Assembly (NCBI GenBank): GCA_037501455.1
Contig: CM074865.1
Coordinates: 34,578,501 to 34,642,500, forward strand
Reading direction: 5' to 3'
Origin: Lantana camara
Lineage: Eukaryota > Streptophyta > Magnoliopsida > Lamiales > Verbenaceae
Length of the DNA: 64,000 bases
Shown here: one piece after another, positions 1 to 12,533 of the stretch
Position numbering within the stretch: the stretch's first letter is position 1
Layout of the letters: every line of letters starts with the position of its first letter
Notes under the pieces: generated by a model
The model's input: only the letters and a program-made list of their open reading frames with translations
What the model was told of the DNA's origin: nothing
The model's database searches: none
Made by a program: the position numbers and the translations under genes

Positions 1-1109
1 TCTAGGAATTGGAACATTCGATTTGATGAATCAGTCAAAGCGTTTGGCTTCATTCAAATTTTGAATGAATCGTGTGTGTATAGAAAGGAATTGGAGACCT
101 CAGTGCAATTCTTAGTACTTTATGTTGATGATATCCTTCTTATTCGGAATTCGAAGGATGACATGAAAGTGACTACGTTATGGTTATCAAACCAATTCGA
201 GATGAAAGATCATGGTGATGCGTCCTATATCCTTGGAATTAAAATCTATCGAGATAGATCTAGAAGGTTAATAGGACTATCACAGTCGATGTACATTGAC
301 AAAGTATTGAAGAGATTCAATATGGAGTCAGCAAAGGTTAAGAACCTTCCTATGAGTGTAGGAACATGTCTTTCTAAGAAGATGTGTCCTAAGACTAACC
401 TTGAGAAGGAAAGAATGACTCATACACGTTATGCATCAGCAATAGGTAGCATAATGTATGCAATGTTATGTACTCGACCGGATGTGGCTTATGCACTTAG
501 TGTAACAAGTCGTTTCCAATCTGACCCTGGAGATGGTCACTGGGCAGCCGTGAAGAATATTCTTAAGTACTTGAAAAGTACTAAGGATTTATTCTTAGTT
601 TACGGAGGTCAGAAAGATCTTACTGACGAAGGATACTGCGATGTAAGCTTTGCATCTGACTTAGATGATTTTAAGTTAATGTCAGGATACATTTTCTGCC
701 TAAACGGTTGAGCAGTGAGTTGGAAGAGTTCCAAGCAAACGACCACTGTAGATTCGACCACTGAGACTGAATACTTAGATGCAAATGACGCAGCTAAGGA
801 AGGTGTTTGGACTAGAAACTTCATTCAAGAGTTAAATGTTGTTCCTAGCATGAAAGACCCCATTATTGTGTTTTGTGACAACACTGGGCGGTTCCTCAAG
901 CGAGAGAACCAAGATCTCACCAGCGGACAAAGCACATTATGAGAAAGTATCACCTAATCTGTGATATTATCAAAAGAGGAGATGTGCAAATTGAGAGGGT
1001 CGCATCAGCAGAGAACGTGGCAGATCCACTTACTAAACCCCTTAGTCGAGAAGCTTTCCAAGGTCATCTTCAAAAGATGGGACTTAGAGTAGCTTTAGAA
1101 TGGCTTTAA
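1..1109 (+). pseudogene. Copia retrotransposon pol, C-terminal RT and RNase H (broken, 5' end outside window)
   Basis: This is the end of a Ty1/Copia polyprotein: the last part of reverse transcriptase and all of RNase H, which copy element RNA into DNA inside virus-like particles. The frame is already open at base 1. The RT catalytic YVDD box is at about 121-132 (YVDDILLI). It is followed by the Copia phrases LGIKIYRD, IGSIMYAM, TRPDVAYAL and LKYLKSTKD. The RNase H part shows a CDVSFASD acidic block and DSTTETEYL. The extreme C-terminus (ADPLTKPL, about 1020-1045) is typical of Copia. Two lesions break it: an in-frame TGA at 709-711 where related proteins have glycine, and an apparent 1-nt loss near 888 that shifts the frame until the TAA at 1107-1109. 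The polypurine tract and 3' LTR follow directly. It is certainly a dead Copia end; I cannot assign the lineage. Confidence 0.93.
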
Positions 1110-1125
1110 GGGGCAAGTGGGAGAT
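1108..1125 (+). other. Polypurine tract of the Copia element
   Basis: A purine-rich stretch (AAGGGGCAAGTGGGAGA) lies between the pol stop codon and the TGTTAGG that opens the LTR. This is where plus-strand priming occurs in LTR retrotransposons, and it fixes the 3' LTR boundary. Confidence 0.85.
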
Positions 1126-2273
1126 TGTTAGGAATAGTGCCCTAGAAAGTCAATTGTATATCCACTTTGTGCTTTTCCTTATTGTGACCACAGACAATCT
1201 TTGAATAATATAACAAATTGAGGCAACACTTCTTTATATGCTCTTGTTTGGTATGCGTTTACTTTAGCTGTGCATGTATGAGAACTCCCCTAATCCTGAT
1301 GACTTTAGGACTCTACCATTTAGGTGAAATGGTTCATGAAATGAGCCCTATATCACATAAGTCATGATTAGTAAAATACTCCAAGCCGATGAGTCCTACA
1401 GACAGTCGGAGTGTCAAGCTGACTCCTCTAAGGCTTGTTTGTGGGATCACGCCCTTAAGAAGGACCATCTTGTTTCATGGAGGTGCAAAGTGTATAGTTG
1501 ATACGTGCGTGATACATGAGGGTGCTTGCTTCAATAAGTAAGTTCACTGAGGTGGCCCGTGTGAGAAGATTCCTAAATGGGAAAGGAAGTTTCTATTTCA
1601 GGAAATGGAAACTTCCAGATTAGGAAATATCTCACGAGTCATTGATGTGATTAATTGATCCTTAGACTTGAGGTTTCATGTCACTTTATGAGCTAACTCT
1701 GTAGTCTTAGGTATAAGCTTTAAAGGGTGTCGCCTTAGACAACTGATTCAAGGCTTATGCTGGGGCTGCACAAGTGACTCATGAAAGTGAATGAGAATCA
1801 AGAAAGGACCTACACTTGCATTTGCAAGGTGATCTCTTATTGTGTGAGTCATTCATATGCCATATGGTGTTCTTAGCCAAGGCAATAGATCAAGACATCA
1901 AGAAAAGGGTTTCTTGGATTGAGATCAAATGGATATGAAATGCACTTAGCTTTAAGACCAGATTATTAGGGTTCTGATTATTCCCTTACCCTAGATCTTG
2001 GTTGAGAGATAGTAAGTAAGAGGATTGTATCTCACATGAATCAATGACTTAAAGGTTCTGTCGAATCGAGACATTCCAATTCAGCTAGGGGTTAAACACC
2101 TGTTGCTAGACTATGGTCGTTTAATCTGTGGACTAATTAATTAATTAGTGAATTAATTAATTAGGGTCACTGCTAATTGAATTGAGAACCTAGAGGGTCA
2201 CACATAACAACTTGGTTACATTAGTTGAGGCTTTGAAATGATTAAACGAGGTAATCGAGCCAAGAGGGTTCCA

Positions 2274-2335
2274 CACGTGTGAATCACACGTGTGGGTCAC
2301 GTGAGTGAAACGTGGGGACACGTGTGTCACACGTG
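2274..2335 (+). promoter_or_regulatory. Cluster of five G-boxes in the Copia LTR
   Basis: Five CACGTG palindromes lie at 2274, 2287, 2298, 2319 and 2330. CACGTG is the binding core for plant bZIP and bHLH factors (ABRE/G-box). They sit about 340-400 bp upstream of the LTR TATA box, in the position of a U3 enhancer. The solo LTR keeps four of them (53540, 53551, 53562, 53588). Confidence 0.7.
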
Positions 2336-2670
2336 CATATATATGTATATGTGATTAAATAATTAATGTGTTAATTATTTAATAGACTTTGGTTTAATTT
2401 TTGAATTAAAAAGAAAGTCTTATTTTGGAGAAAAATAATCTATTTAATTAATTACGAATTAATTAATTAGATAAAATAAGTTATTTATTTATTAATAAAT
2501 AAAGTATAAAATTATCCAAAAGGGGTTTGGATATTTTAGCTCTCTTAAAAGTTGATTTGAATTAGAATTCAAAAGTCAAAGTTGGGAATTACTTGATGAT
2601 GAAGTAATAAGAGAGAGAGGGACCAAATCCTTAGTCCAAAAGGACTAGGATCGGCCGCCTCTCTCCTTCC

Positions 2671-2696
2671 TATATATAGGGGAGCTCGAGCTCCCC
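2671..2696 (+). promoter_or_regulatory. LTR TATA box followed by an 18-bp palindrome
   Basis: TATATATA at 2671-2678 is followed at once by the perfect palindrome GGGGAGCTCGAGCTCCCC at 2679-2696. The solo LTR has the same arrangement from 53927 with a 16-bp palindrome. The likely transcription start, and so the start of R, is just downstream. Confidence 0.65.
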
Positions 2697-3037
2697 TCAG
2701 GGCTAATTGACAATTCTTTTGGTTCATGTGTTGAACACCATCCTTTCTCCAAGATAAAATAAACCCTACGTTAAGCCTAAACACTAACTAGAGAACTAGC
2801 ATCCTGACTAGTTAGATTATGATCAAGTTGGTGGACTATCTCTAGAGAGCTTCAAGTTAGAAGTTTTGAAGATTCGAGCTTTACCAAGAAGAGGGGATCA
2901 AGCCGCGAGAAGAGCGTTCTTGGGTGGCTTAAAACGCTTCAAGAAAGATTATTGAAAAGTAAGTTTCTAATCTCTACGAATTTGGATTCATGATTGCGAG
3001 TTTTCGATCCTTTTATTGAAAAGTAAGTTTCTGATTC

Positions 3038-3235
3038 GTATCCACTTAACTGAATTTGGCAGATATTCTTAGGCTTAGATGCGAATTAGGTATTCTTGAG
3101 TTCTTTTAGAAAGCCTGAATTACAAAACTGTATTTTTCCAAAAAGTTTTTGAAAAACATTTTCCAAAATTTTATTGATATTATTTTGGATCAAATATGTT
3201 TAAATCGTGTTTTAAATTTTGGATTGTTGTTGGTT
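3038..3235. other. Unassigned spacer between Copia LTR and satellite
   Basis: AT-rich sequence that matches neither the solo LTR nor the satellite monomer. I see no ORF, repeat or RNA gene. It ends in GGTTTTCAAGCTAACC, where satellite sequence begins part-way through a monomer. Confidence 0.6.
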
Positions 3236-5838
3236 TTCAAGCTAACCTACAAGTCTGTCAGTTGCGTCGTAGCTTGAATCTGCATTTCATTGGTACTTTT
3301 AATTTACACTCTTGTACCTTTGATACACTTGTCGTATATATTCCCTAGAGGATTATTTGGTACTTATTCTATTGGCCCGTGGTGGGCACGTACATGTTTA
3401 TGATTTGTATAAGTGATGATGATGTATGTTACATGAATTATTTGGTTAATCGCTTCCGCACTTGTATGTATGTTTGTGGCGCGCTATGCTTTATGGTCTA
3501 GACCGCCTAACTTAGGTGAGATTTTGTTTGTCAACACTTCGCTATTGTTTGGCGCATGTGCGAACTTCCATTTCGTTACACGTATCGGACTCTAGTGCGG
3601 GGGATGTCGTGCCCACCGCTTGGGGTGCAACACTGACGTCTCGCGTCGCGGCCGCCCGCTTAGATATTATATTCTTTCTTGACAAGTTGTTCAAAAGGAA
3701 ACTTTTGGTCAAAGTAACTTTCTCTCCAAGTAAGAAATCCCTTAGTTAAAATGTTTAGGAAACCTTGTCCAACAAGCATAAGGGGTTCGAACCAGTTAGC
3801 CTCAAACCCATCAGGGATTGATAGACAATCTCCTTCTCCAAATTATATCACACAAACCCTTGAGCCTAAACACTAAACATAGAACTAGCATCCTCCGTGT
3901 TTAGATCGTGATCGAGGTTAGTGTGGACTATGTCTCTGGGGAGCTGCTTTCCTGGAGTCTTGAAAGATTCGAAGGAGCTTGGGGACTAGCCGCTTGAAGA
4001 GCGTTTGTGGGCGGCTCAAACGTGTCAAGAAATCGTCGATCTAAGTGAGTTTCTTAGAACCTTACGAATTGCAAGATTCGATCTCCTTTTGGGAAAATTT
4101 TTAAATTCCGCTGCGTTACTGTTTCTTTTTTACCCACAGCCACTAGGACTGACCCTCGTTGTTGTTTCTATTTTTCCCCTTTTTCTTTTGAGTTGCAGCT
4201 ACAGTCTCGAGGTTAAAGATAACCTACAAGTGTGTCAGTTGTGTTGTAGCTCGAATCTGCATTTCACTGGTACTTTTGATTTACACTCTTGTACCTTTGA
4301 TACACTTGTCAGATATATTCCCTAGAGGATTATTTGGTACTTATTCTGTTGGCCTGTGGTGCGCATGTTCATGTTTATGATTTGTATAAGTGATGATGAT
4401 GTATGCTACATGAATTATTTGGTTAATCGCTTCCGCACCTATATGTATGTTTGTTGCACGCTCTGCTTTAGGGTCTAGATTGCCTAACTTCGGTGAGATT
4501 TTATTTGTCACCACTTCGCTATTGTTTAGCACATGTGCGAACTTCTATTTCGTTATACGTGTCGGACTCTAGTGCGAGGGATGTGGTGAACCACCGCTTG
4601 GTGTGTGACACAGGCGTCTCACGTTGCGGCCGTCCGCTAAGATATTATATTCTTGCTTGACAAGTTGGTCAAAGTAATAGTCTTTCTCTCCAAGCTAGAA
4701 CTCCCTTAGCTAAAAGGTTTAGGAAACCTTGTCCAACAAGAATAAGGGGTTCGAACCCGTTAGCCTCGAACCCATAAGGGATTGATAGACAATCTCCTTC
4801 TCCCAATTACTATACACATAAACCTTAGAGCCTAAACACTAAACATAGAAGTAGCATCCTCCCTGTTTTGATTATGATAGGTTGGTGTGGACTATTTCTC
4901 TAGAGGGATGCTTTCCTGGAGTCTTAAAAGATTCGAAGGAGCTTGGGGACTTTCCGCTTGAAGAGCATTTGTGGCCGGCTCAAAAGTGTCATGAAACCGT
5001 CGATCTGAGTGAGTTTCTTAGAACCCTACGAATTGCAAGACTCGATCTTCTTTTGGGGAAAATTTTTAAATTCCGTTGCGTTACTGTTTCTTTTTTCCCC
5101 ACAGTCACTAGGACTGACCCTCATTATTGTTTCTCTTTTTCCCCTTTTTCTGTTGAGTTGCAGGTACAGTTTCGAGGTTCGAGCTAACATACAAGTGTGT
5201 TTGTTGTGTCGAACTTGTGTCATAGCTCGAGTCTGCATTTCATTAGTACATTTGATTTACACTTTTGTACCATTGATACACTTGTTCGATATATTCCTTA
5301 AAGGATTATGTGGTACTTATTCTTTTGGTCTGTGGCGGGCATGTACATGTTTATGATTTGTATAAGTGAAGATGATGTATGTTAGATGAATTATTTGGTT
5401 AATCGCTTTCGCACCAGTATGTATATTTGTTGCGCGCTATGCTTTATGGTCTAGACCGCCTAATTTAGGTGAGATTTTATTTGTTAACCCTTCGCTATTA
5501 TTTGGCGCATGTGTGAACTTCCATTCCATTATACGTATCGGACTCTATTGCGGGGGATGTCATTCCCACCGCTTGGGGTGTTACACTGACGTCTCGTGTC
5601 GTGGCTGCCCACTTAGATATTATATCCTTGCTTGATAAGTTGGTCAAAAGGAGACTTTTGGTCAAAGTGAGAGTCTTTCTCTCCAATAAGATATCCCTTA
5701 GTTAAAAGGTTTAGGAAACCTTGTCCAACAAGCATAAGGGGTTCGAACCCGTTAGCCACGAACCCATCAGGGATTGATAGACAATCTCCTTCTCCCAATT
5801 ACTACACACATAAACTGCAGAGCCTAAACACTAAACAT

Positions 5839-6817
5839 AGAACTAGCATCCTCCCCGTTTAGATCGTGATCGAGGTTGGTGTGGACTTTTTCTCTAGGGA
5901 GCTGCTTTCCTGGAGTCTTGAAAGATTCGAAGGAGCTTGGGGACTAGCCGCTTGAAGAGCGTTTGTGGGCGGCTCAAATGTGTCAAGAAAGTGTCGATCT
6001 AAGTGAGTTTCTTAGAACCTTACGAATTGCAAGATTCGATCCCCTTTTGGGAAAATTTTTAAATTCCGTTGCATTACTGTTTCTTTTTTCAACACAGTCA
6101 CTAGGACTAACCCTCGTTGTTTTTAATTTTCTCCTTTTTTTTGAGTTGCAGGTACAGTCTCGAGGGTCGAGCTAACCTACAAGTGTGTCAGTTGTATCGT
6201 AGCTCGAATCTGTATTTCATTTGTACTTTTGATTTACACTCTTGTACCTTTGATACACTTGTCGGATATATTCCCTAGAGGATTATTTGGTATTTATTCT
6301 ATTGGCCTGTGGCTGGCATGTATATATTTATGATTTGTATAAGTGATGATGATGTATGTTACATGAATTATTTGGTTAATCGCTTCCGCACTTCTATATA
6401 TGTTTGTTGCACGCTCTTCTTTAGGGTCTAGACCGCCTAACTTAGGTGAGATTTTATTTGTCACCCCTTCGCTATTGTTTGGCACATATACGAAATTCTA
6501 TATCGTTACACGTGTCGGACTCTAGTGCGAGGGAAGTGGTGCCCACCGCTTGGGGTACGACACTGACGTCTCGCATCGCAACCGGCCGCTTAGAAATTAC
6601 ATTTCTTGCTTGACAAGTTGGTCAAAAGGAGACTTTTGGTCAAAGTAATAGTCTTTCTCTCCAAGCAAGAACTCTCTTAGCTAAAAGGTTTAGGAAACCT
6701 TGTCCAACAAGAATAAAGGGTTCGAACCCGTTTGCCTCGAACCCATAAGGGATTGATAGACAATCTCCTTCTCCCAATTACTATACACATAAGCCCTAGA
6801 GCCTAAACACTAATGAT
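5839..6817 (+). repeat. Representative full-length A monomer
   Basis: Shows the complete layout. The Copia-like U5 runs from the landmark to about 6103 (TTTCAACACA). The LARD-like LTR end runs from about 6104 to about 6560. The unassigned segment lies at about 6560-6680. The tRNA-like A-box (TAGCTAAAAGG) is near 6679 and the B-box (GGTTCGAACCC) near 6720. The R-like start of the next Copia part begins at GGGATTGATAGACAATC. Length is 979 bp. Confidence 0.75.
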
Positions 6818-7759
6818 AGAACTAGCATCCTCCCTGTTTTGATCATTATCGAGGTTGGTGTGGACTATTTCTCTAGAGGGTTGCTTTCCTGGAGTCTTGA
6901 AAGATTCGAAGGAGCTTGGGACTTTCCGCTTGAAGAGCGTTTGTGGGCGGCTCAAAAGTGTCAAGAAAGCATCGATCTAAGTGAGTTTCTTAGAACCCTA
7001 CGAATTGCAAGATTCGATCTTCTTTTGGGGAAAATTTTCAAATTCCGCTGCGTTACTATTTCTTTTTTCCCCATAGTCACTAGGACTGACCCTCATTATT
7101 TTTTCTCTTTTTCCCCGTTTTCTTTTGAGGTACAGGTACAGCTTCGAGGATTGCCCAAACATACAAGTGTGTTTGTTGTGTCGTACTTGTGTCGTAGCTC
7201 GAGTCTGCATTTTATTAGTACTTTTGATTTACACTCTGGTACCATTGATACACTTGTCGGATATATTCCTTAGAGGATTATTTGGTACTTATTCTTTTGG
7301 CCCGTGGCGGGTATGTACATGTTTATGATTTGTATAAGTTAAGATGATGTATGTTAGATGAATTATTTGGTTAATCGCTTCCGCACTTGAATGTATGTTT
7401 GTTGCCCGTTATGCTGTATGGTCTAGACCGCTTAATTTAGGTGAGATTTTATTTGTCAACCCTTCACTATTGTTTGGGGCATGTGCGAACTTCCATTTCG
7501 TTAAACGTCTTGGACACTAGAGCGGGGCATGTCATTCCCACCGCCTAGGGTGTTACACAGACATCTCGTGTCGCGGCCGCCCACTTAGATATTATATTCT
7601 TGCTTGATAAGTTGGTCAAACTGAGACTTTTGGTCAAAGTAAGAGTCTTTCCCTCCAATAAGATATCCCTTTGTTAAAACGAACCCATTGCGGATTGATA
7701 GACAATCTCCTTCTCCCAATTACTACAATCATAAACCCTAGAGCCTAAACACTAAACAT
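6818..7759 (+). repeat. Representative B monomer with the 51-bp deletion
   Basis: Same layout as A, with B-specific bases. It lacks 51 bp between GTTAAAA and CGAACCCA near 7680, removing the B-box and most of the tRNA-like block. The same junction occurs in nine B units (near 7680, 9600, 11513, 13385, 16282, 18207, 20132, 22044 and 23959). It is absent from the first B unit (near 5706), which still has the full block. Confidence 0.8.
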
Positions 7760-8599
7760 AGAACTAGCATCCTCCCTGTTTAGATCGTGATCGAGGTTAG
7801 TGTGGAGTATTTCTCTAGGGAGTTGCTTTCCTGGAGTCTTGAAAGATTCGAAGGAGCTTGGGGACTAGCCGCTTGAAGAGCGTTTGTGGGCGGCTCAAGC
7901 GTGTCAAGAAAGTGTCGATCTAAGTGAGTTTCTAAGAACCTTTCGAATTGCAAGATTCAATCTTATTTTGGGAAAATTTTTAAATTCCGTTGCGTTACTG
8001 TTTCTTTTTTCCCCATAGTCACTAGGACTGACCCTCGTTGTTTTTAATTTTCCCCTTTTTTTTTTTGAGTTGCAGATACAGTCTCGAGGTTCGAGCTAAC
8101 CTACAAGTGTGTCAGTTGTATCGTAGCTCGAATCTGCATTTCATTGGTACTTTTGATTTACACTCTTGTACCTCTGATACACTTGTCGGATATATTCCCT
8201 AGAGGATTATTTGGTATTTATTCGATTGGCCTGTGGCGGGCAAGTATATGTTTATGATTTGTATAAGTGATGATGATGTATGTTACATGAATTATTTGGT
8301 TAATCGCTTCCGCACTTCTATATATGTTTGTTGCACGCTCTTCTTTAGGGTCTAGACCGCCTAACTTAGGTGAGATTTTATGTCACCCCTTCGCTATTGT
8401 TTGGCACATATACGAAATTCTATATCGTTACACGTGTCGGACTCTAGTGCGAGGGAAGTGGTGCCCACCGCTTGGGGTGCGACACTGACGTCTCGCGTCA
8501 CCGCCGTCCGCTTGGAAATTACATTTCTTGCTTGACAAGTTGGTCAAAAGGAGACTTTTGGTCAAAGTAATAGTCTTTCTCTCCAAGCAAGAACTCCCT

Positions 8600-8650
8600 T
8601 AGCTAAAAGGTTTAGGAAACCTTGTCCAACTAGAATAAAGGTTCGAACCC
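8600..8650 (+). promoter_or_regulatory. tRNA-like A-box/B-box pair (example from an A monomer)
   Basis: TAGCTAAAAGG at 8600-8610 fits the Pol III A-box consensus TRGYNNARNNG. GGTTCGAACCC at 8640-8650 fits the B-box consensus. The start-to-start spacing of 40 bp is close to that in tRNA genes. The pair recurs in A monomers and in most right-edge monomers. No full tRNA cloverleaf is evident, so this is at most a tRNA- or SINE-derived fragment. Activity is not shown. Confidence 0.35.
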
Positions 8651-11592
8651 GTTTGCCTCGAACCGATAAGGGATTGATAGACAATCTCCTTCTCCCAATT
8701 ACTATACACATAAGCCCTAGAGCCTAAACACTAAACATAGAACTAGCATCCTCCCTGTTTTGATCATTATCGAGGTTGGTGTGGACTATTTCTCTAGAGG
8801 GTTGCTTTCCTGGAGTCTTGAAAGATTCGAAGGAGTTGGGGACTTTCCGCTTGAAGAGCGTTTGTGGGCGGCTCAAAAGTGTCAAGAAAGCGTCGATCTA
8901 AGTGAGTTTCTTAGAACCCTACGAATTGCAAGATTCGATCTTCTTTTGGGGAAAATTTTTAAATTCCGCTGCGTTACTGTTTCTTTTTTCACCATAGTCA
9001 CTAGGACTGACCCTCATTATTGTTTCTCTTTTTCCCCGTTTTCTTTTGAGTTATAGGTACAATTTCGAGGATCGACCTAACATACAATTGTGTTTGTTGT
9101 GTCGTACTTGTGTCGTAGCTCGAGTCTGCATTTCATTAGTACTTTTGATTTACACTCTTGTACCATTGATACACTTGTCGGATATATTCCTTCGAGGATT
9201 ATTCGGTACTTATTATTTTGGCCCGTGGAGGGCATGTGCATGTTTATGATTTGTGTAAGTGAAGATGATGTATGTTAGATCAATTATTTGGTTAATATCT
9301 TCCGCAGTTGAATGCATGTTAGTCGCCCGCTATGCTGTATGGTCTAGACCGCCTAATTTAGGTGAGATTTTATTTGTCAACCCTTCGCTATTGTTTGGCG
9401 CACGTGCGAACTTCCATTTCGTTACATGTATCGGACTTTAGAGCGGGGGATGTCATTCCCACCGCCTGGGGTGTTACACAGACATCTCGTGTCGCGGCCG
9501 CCCATTTAGATATTATATTCTTGCTTAATAAGTTGGTCAAAAGGAGACTTTTGGTCAAAGTAAGAGTTTTTCCCTCCAATAAGATATCCCTTAGTTAAAA
9601 CGAACCCCTGGCGGATTGATAAACAATCTCCTTCTCCGAATTACTACACACATAAACCCTAGAGCCTAAACACTAAACATAGAACTAGCATCCTCCCTGT
9701 TTAGATCGTGATCGAGGTTGGTGTGGACTTTTTCTCTAGGGAGCTGCTTTCATGGAGTCTTGAAAGATTCGAAGGAGCTTGGGGACTAGCCGCTTGAAGA
9801 GCGTTTGTGGGCGGCTCAAACGTGTCAAGAAAGTATCGATCTAAGTGAGTTTCTTAGAACCTTACCAATCGCAAGATTCGATCTCCTTTTGGGAAAATTT
9901 TTAAATTCCATTGCGTTACTGTTTTTTTTTTCCCCATAGTCACTAGGACTGACCCTCGTTGTTTTTAATTTTTCCCTTTTTTTTTGAGTTGCAGGTATAG
10001 TCTCGAGGTTCGAGCTAACCTACAAGTGTGTCAGTTGTATCGTAGCTCGAATCTGCATTTCATTGGTACTTTTGATTTACACTCTTGTACCTTTGATACA
10101 CTTGTCGGATATATTCCCTAGAGGATTATTTGGTATTTATTCTATTGGCCTCTGGCGGGCATGTATATGTTTATGATTTGTGTAAGTGATGATGATGTAT
10201 GTTACATGAATTTTTTGGTTATTCGCTTCCGCACTTGTATATATGTTTGTTGCAAGGTCTTCTTTAGGGTCTAGACCGCCTAACTTAGGTGAGATTTTAT
10301 TTGTCACCCCTTCGCTGCTGTTTTGCACATATACGAAATTCTATATCGTTACACGTGTCGGACTCTAGTGCGAGGGAAGTGGTGCCCACCGCTTGGGGTG
10401 CGACACTGACGTCTCGCGTCACGACCGTCCGCTTGGAAATTACATTTCTTGCTTTACAAGTTGGTCAAAAGGAGATTTTTCGTCAAAGTAAGAGTCTTTC
10501 TCTCCAAGCAAGAACTCCCTTACCTAAAAGGTTTACGAAACCTTGTCCAACAAGAATAAAGGGTTCGAACCCGCTTGCCTCGAACCCATAAGGGATTGAT
10601 AGACAATCTCCTTCTCCCAATTACTATACACATCGGCCCTAGAGCCTAAACACTAAACATAGAACTAGCATCCTGCCTGTTTTGATCATTATCGAGGTTG
10701 GGGTGGACTATTTCTCTAGAGGGCTACTTTCCTGGAGTCTTGAAAGATTCGAAGGAGCTTGGGGACTTTCCGCTTGAAGAGCGTTTGTGGGCGGCTCAAA
10801 CGTGTCAAGAAAGCGTCGATCTAAGTTACTTTCTTAAAACCCTACGAATTGCAAGATTCGATCTTCTTTTGGGGGAAATTTTCAAATTCCGCTGCGTTAC
10901 TGTTTCTTTTTTCCCCATAGTCACTAGGACTGACCCTCATTATTGTTTCTCTTTTTCCCCGTTTTCTTTTGAGTTACAGGTACAGTTTCGAGGATCGACC
11001 TAGCATACAAGTGTGTTTGCTGTGTCGTAGCTCGAGTCTGCATTTCATTAGTACTTTTGATTTACACTCTTGTACCATTGATACACTTATCGGATATATT
11101 CCTTAGAGGATTATTTGGTACTTATTCTTTTGGCCCGTGGCAGGCATGTACATGTCTATGATTTGTATAGGTGAAGATGATGTATGTTAGATGAATTATT
11201 TGGTTAATCGCTTCCGCACTTGAATGTATGTTTGTTGCCCGCTATGCTGTATGGTCTAGACCCCCTAATTTATGTGAGATTTTATTTGTCAACCCTTCGC
11301 TATTGTTTGGCGCATGTGTGAACTTCCATTTCGTTAAACGTATCGGGCTCTAGAGCGGGGGATGTCATTCCCACCGCCTGGGGTGTTACACAGATGTCTC
11401 GTGTCGCAGCCGCCCACTTAGATATTATATTCTTGCTTGATAAGGTGGTCAAAAGGAGACTTTTGGTCAAAGTAAGAGTCTATCCCTCCAATAAGATATC
11501 CCTTAGTTAAAACGAACCCATTGCGGATTGATAGACAATCTCCTTCTCCCAATTAATACACACATAAACCCTAGAGCCTAAACACTAAACAT

Positions 11593-12533
11593 AGAACTAG
11601 CATCCTCCCTGTTTAGATCGTGTTCGAGGTTGGTGTGGACTATTTCTCTAGGGAGCTGTTTTCCTGGAGTCTTGAAAGATTCGAAGGAGCTTGGGGACTA
11701 GCCGCTTGAAGAGCATTTGTGGGCGGCTCAAACGTGTCAAGAAAATGTCGATCTAAGTGAGTTTCTTAGAACCTTACGAATTGCAAGACTCGATCTCCTT
11801 TTGGGAAAATTTTTAAATTCCGTTGAGTTATTGTTTCTTTTTTCCCCGCAGTCACTAGGACTGACCCTCGTTCTTTTTAATTTTCCCCTTTTTTTTTTGA
11901 GTTGTAGGTACAGTCTCGAGGTTCGAGCTAACCTACAAGTGTGTCAGTTGTATCGTAGCTCGAATCTCTAATTCATTGGTACTTTTGATTTACACTTTTG
12001 TACCTTTGATACACTTGTCGGATATATTCCCTAGAGGATTATTTAGTATTTATTCTATTGGCCTGTGGCGGGCATGTATATGTTTATGATTTGTATAAGT
12101 GATGATGATGTATGTTACGTGAATTTTTTGGTTAATCGCTTCCGCACTTGTATATATGTTTGTTGCACGCTCTTCTTTAGGGTCTAGACCGCTTAACTTA
12201 GGTGAGATTTTATTTGTCACCCCTTCGCTATTGTTTGGCACATATACGAAATTCTATATCGTTACACGTGTCGCACTCTAGTGCCAGGGAAGTGGTACCC
12301 ACCGCTTGGAAATTACATTTCTTGCTTGACAAGTTGGTCAAAAGGAGACTTTTGGTCAAAGTAATAGTCCTTCTCTCCAAGGAAGAACTCCCTTAGCTAA
12401 AAGGTTTAGGAAACCTTGTCCAACAAGAATAAAGGGTTTAAACCCGTATGCCTCGAACCCATAAGGGATTGATAGACAATCTCCTTCTCCTAATTACTAT
12501 ACACATAGGCCCTAGAGCCTAAATACTAAACAT
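11593..12533 (+). repeat. A monomer with a 40-bp deletion between direct repeats
   Basis: This A unit is 941 bp instead of about 980. Near 12302-12312 the text jumps from CCACCGCTTGG straight to AAATTAC. Sister units have about 40 bp between two CGCTTGG copies there. The deletion fits slippage or recombination between 7-bp direct repeats. Confidence 0.75.

Larger units (their letters stand above)
1126..3037 (+). mobile_element. 3' LTR of the Copia element, end rearranged
   Basis: The LTR opens TGTTAGGAATAGTGCC and matches, with few differences along its length, the solo LTR at 52392-54336. It contains a G-box cluster, a TATA box with an 18-bp palindrome, and the R-U5 part resembled by the satellite. 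The two copies diverge near the 3' end. Here ATTGAAAAGTAAGTTTCT occurs twice (about 2952 and 3015), and the last bases, including the expected CCAACA end, are missing. The element therefore has no intact right terminus and no target duplication can be seen. The array starts about 200 bp further on. Confidence 0.9.
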
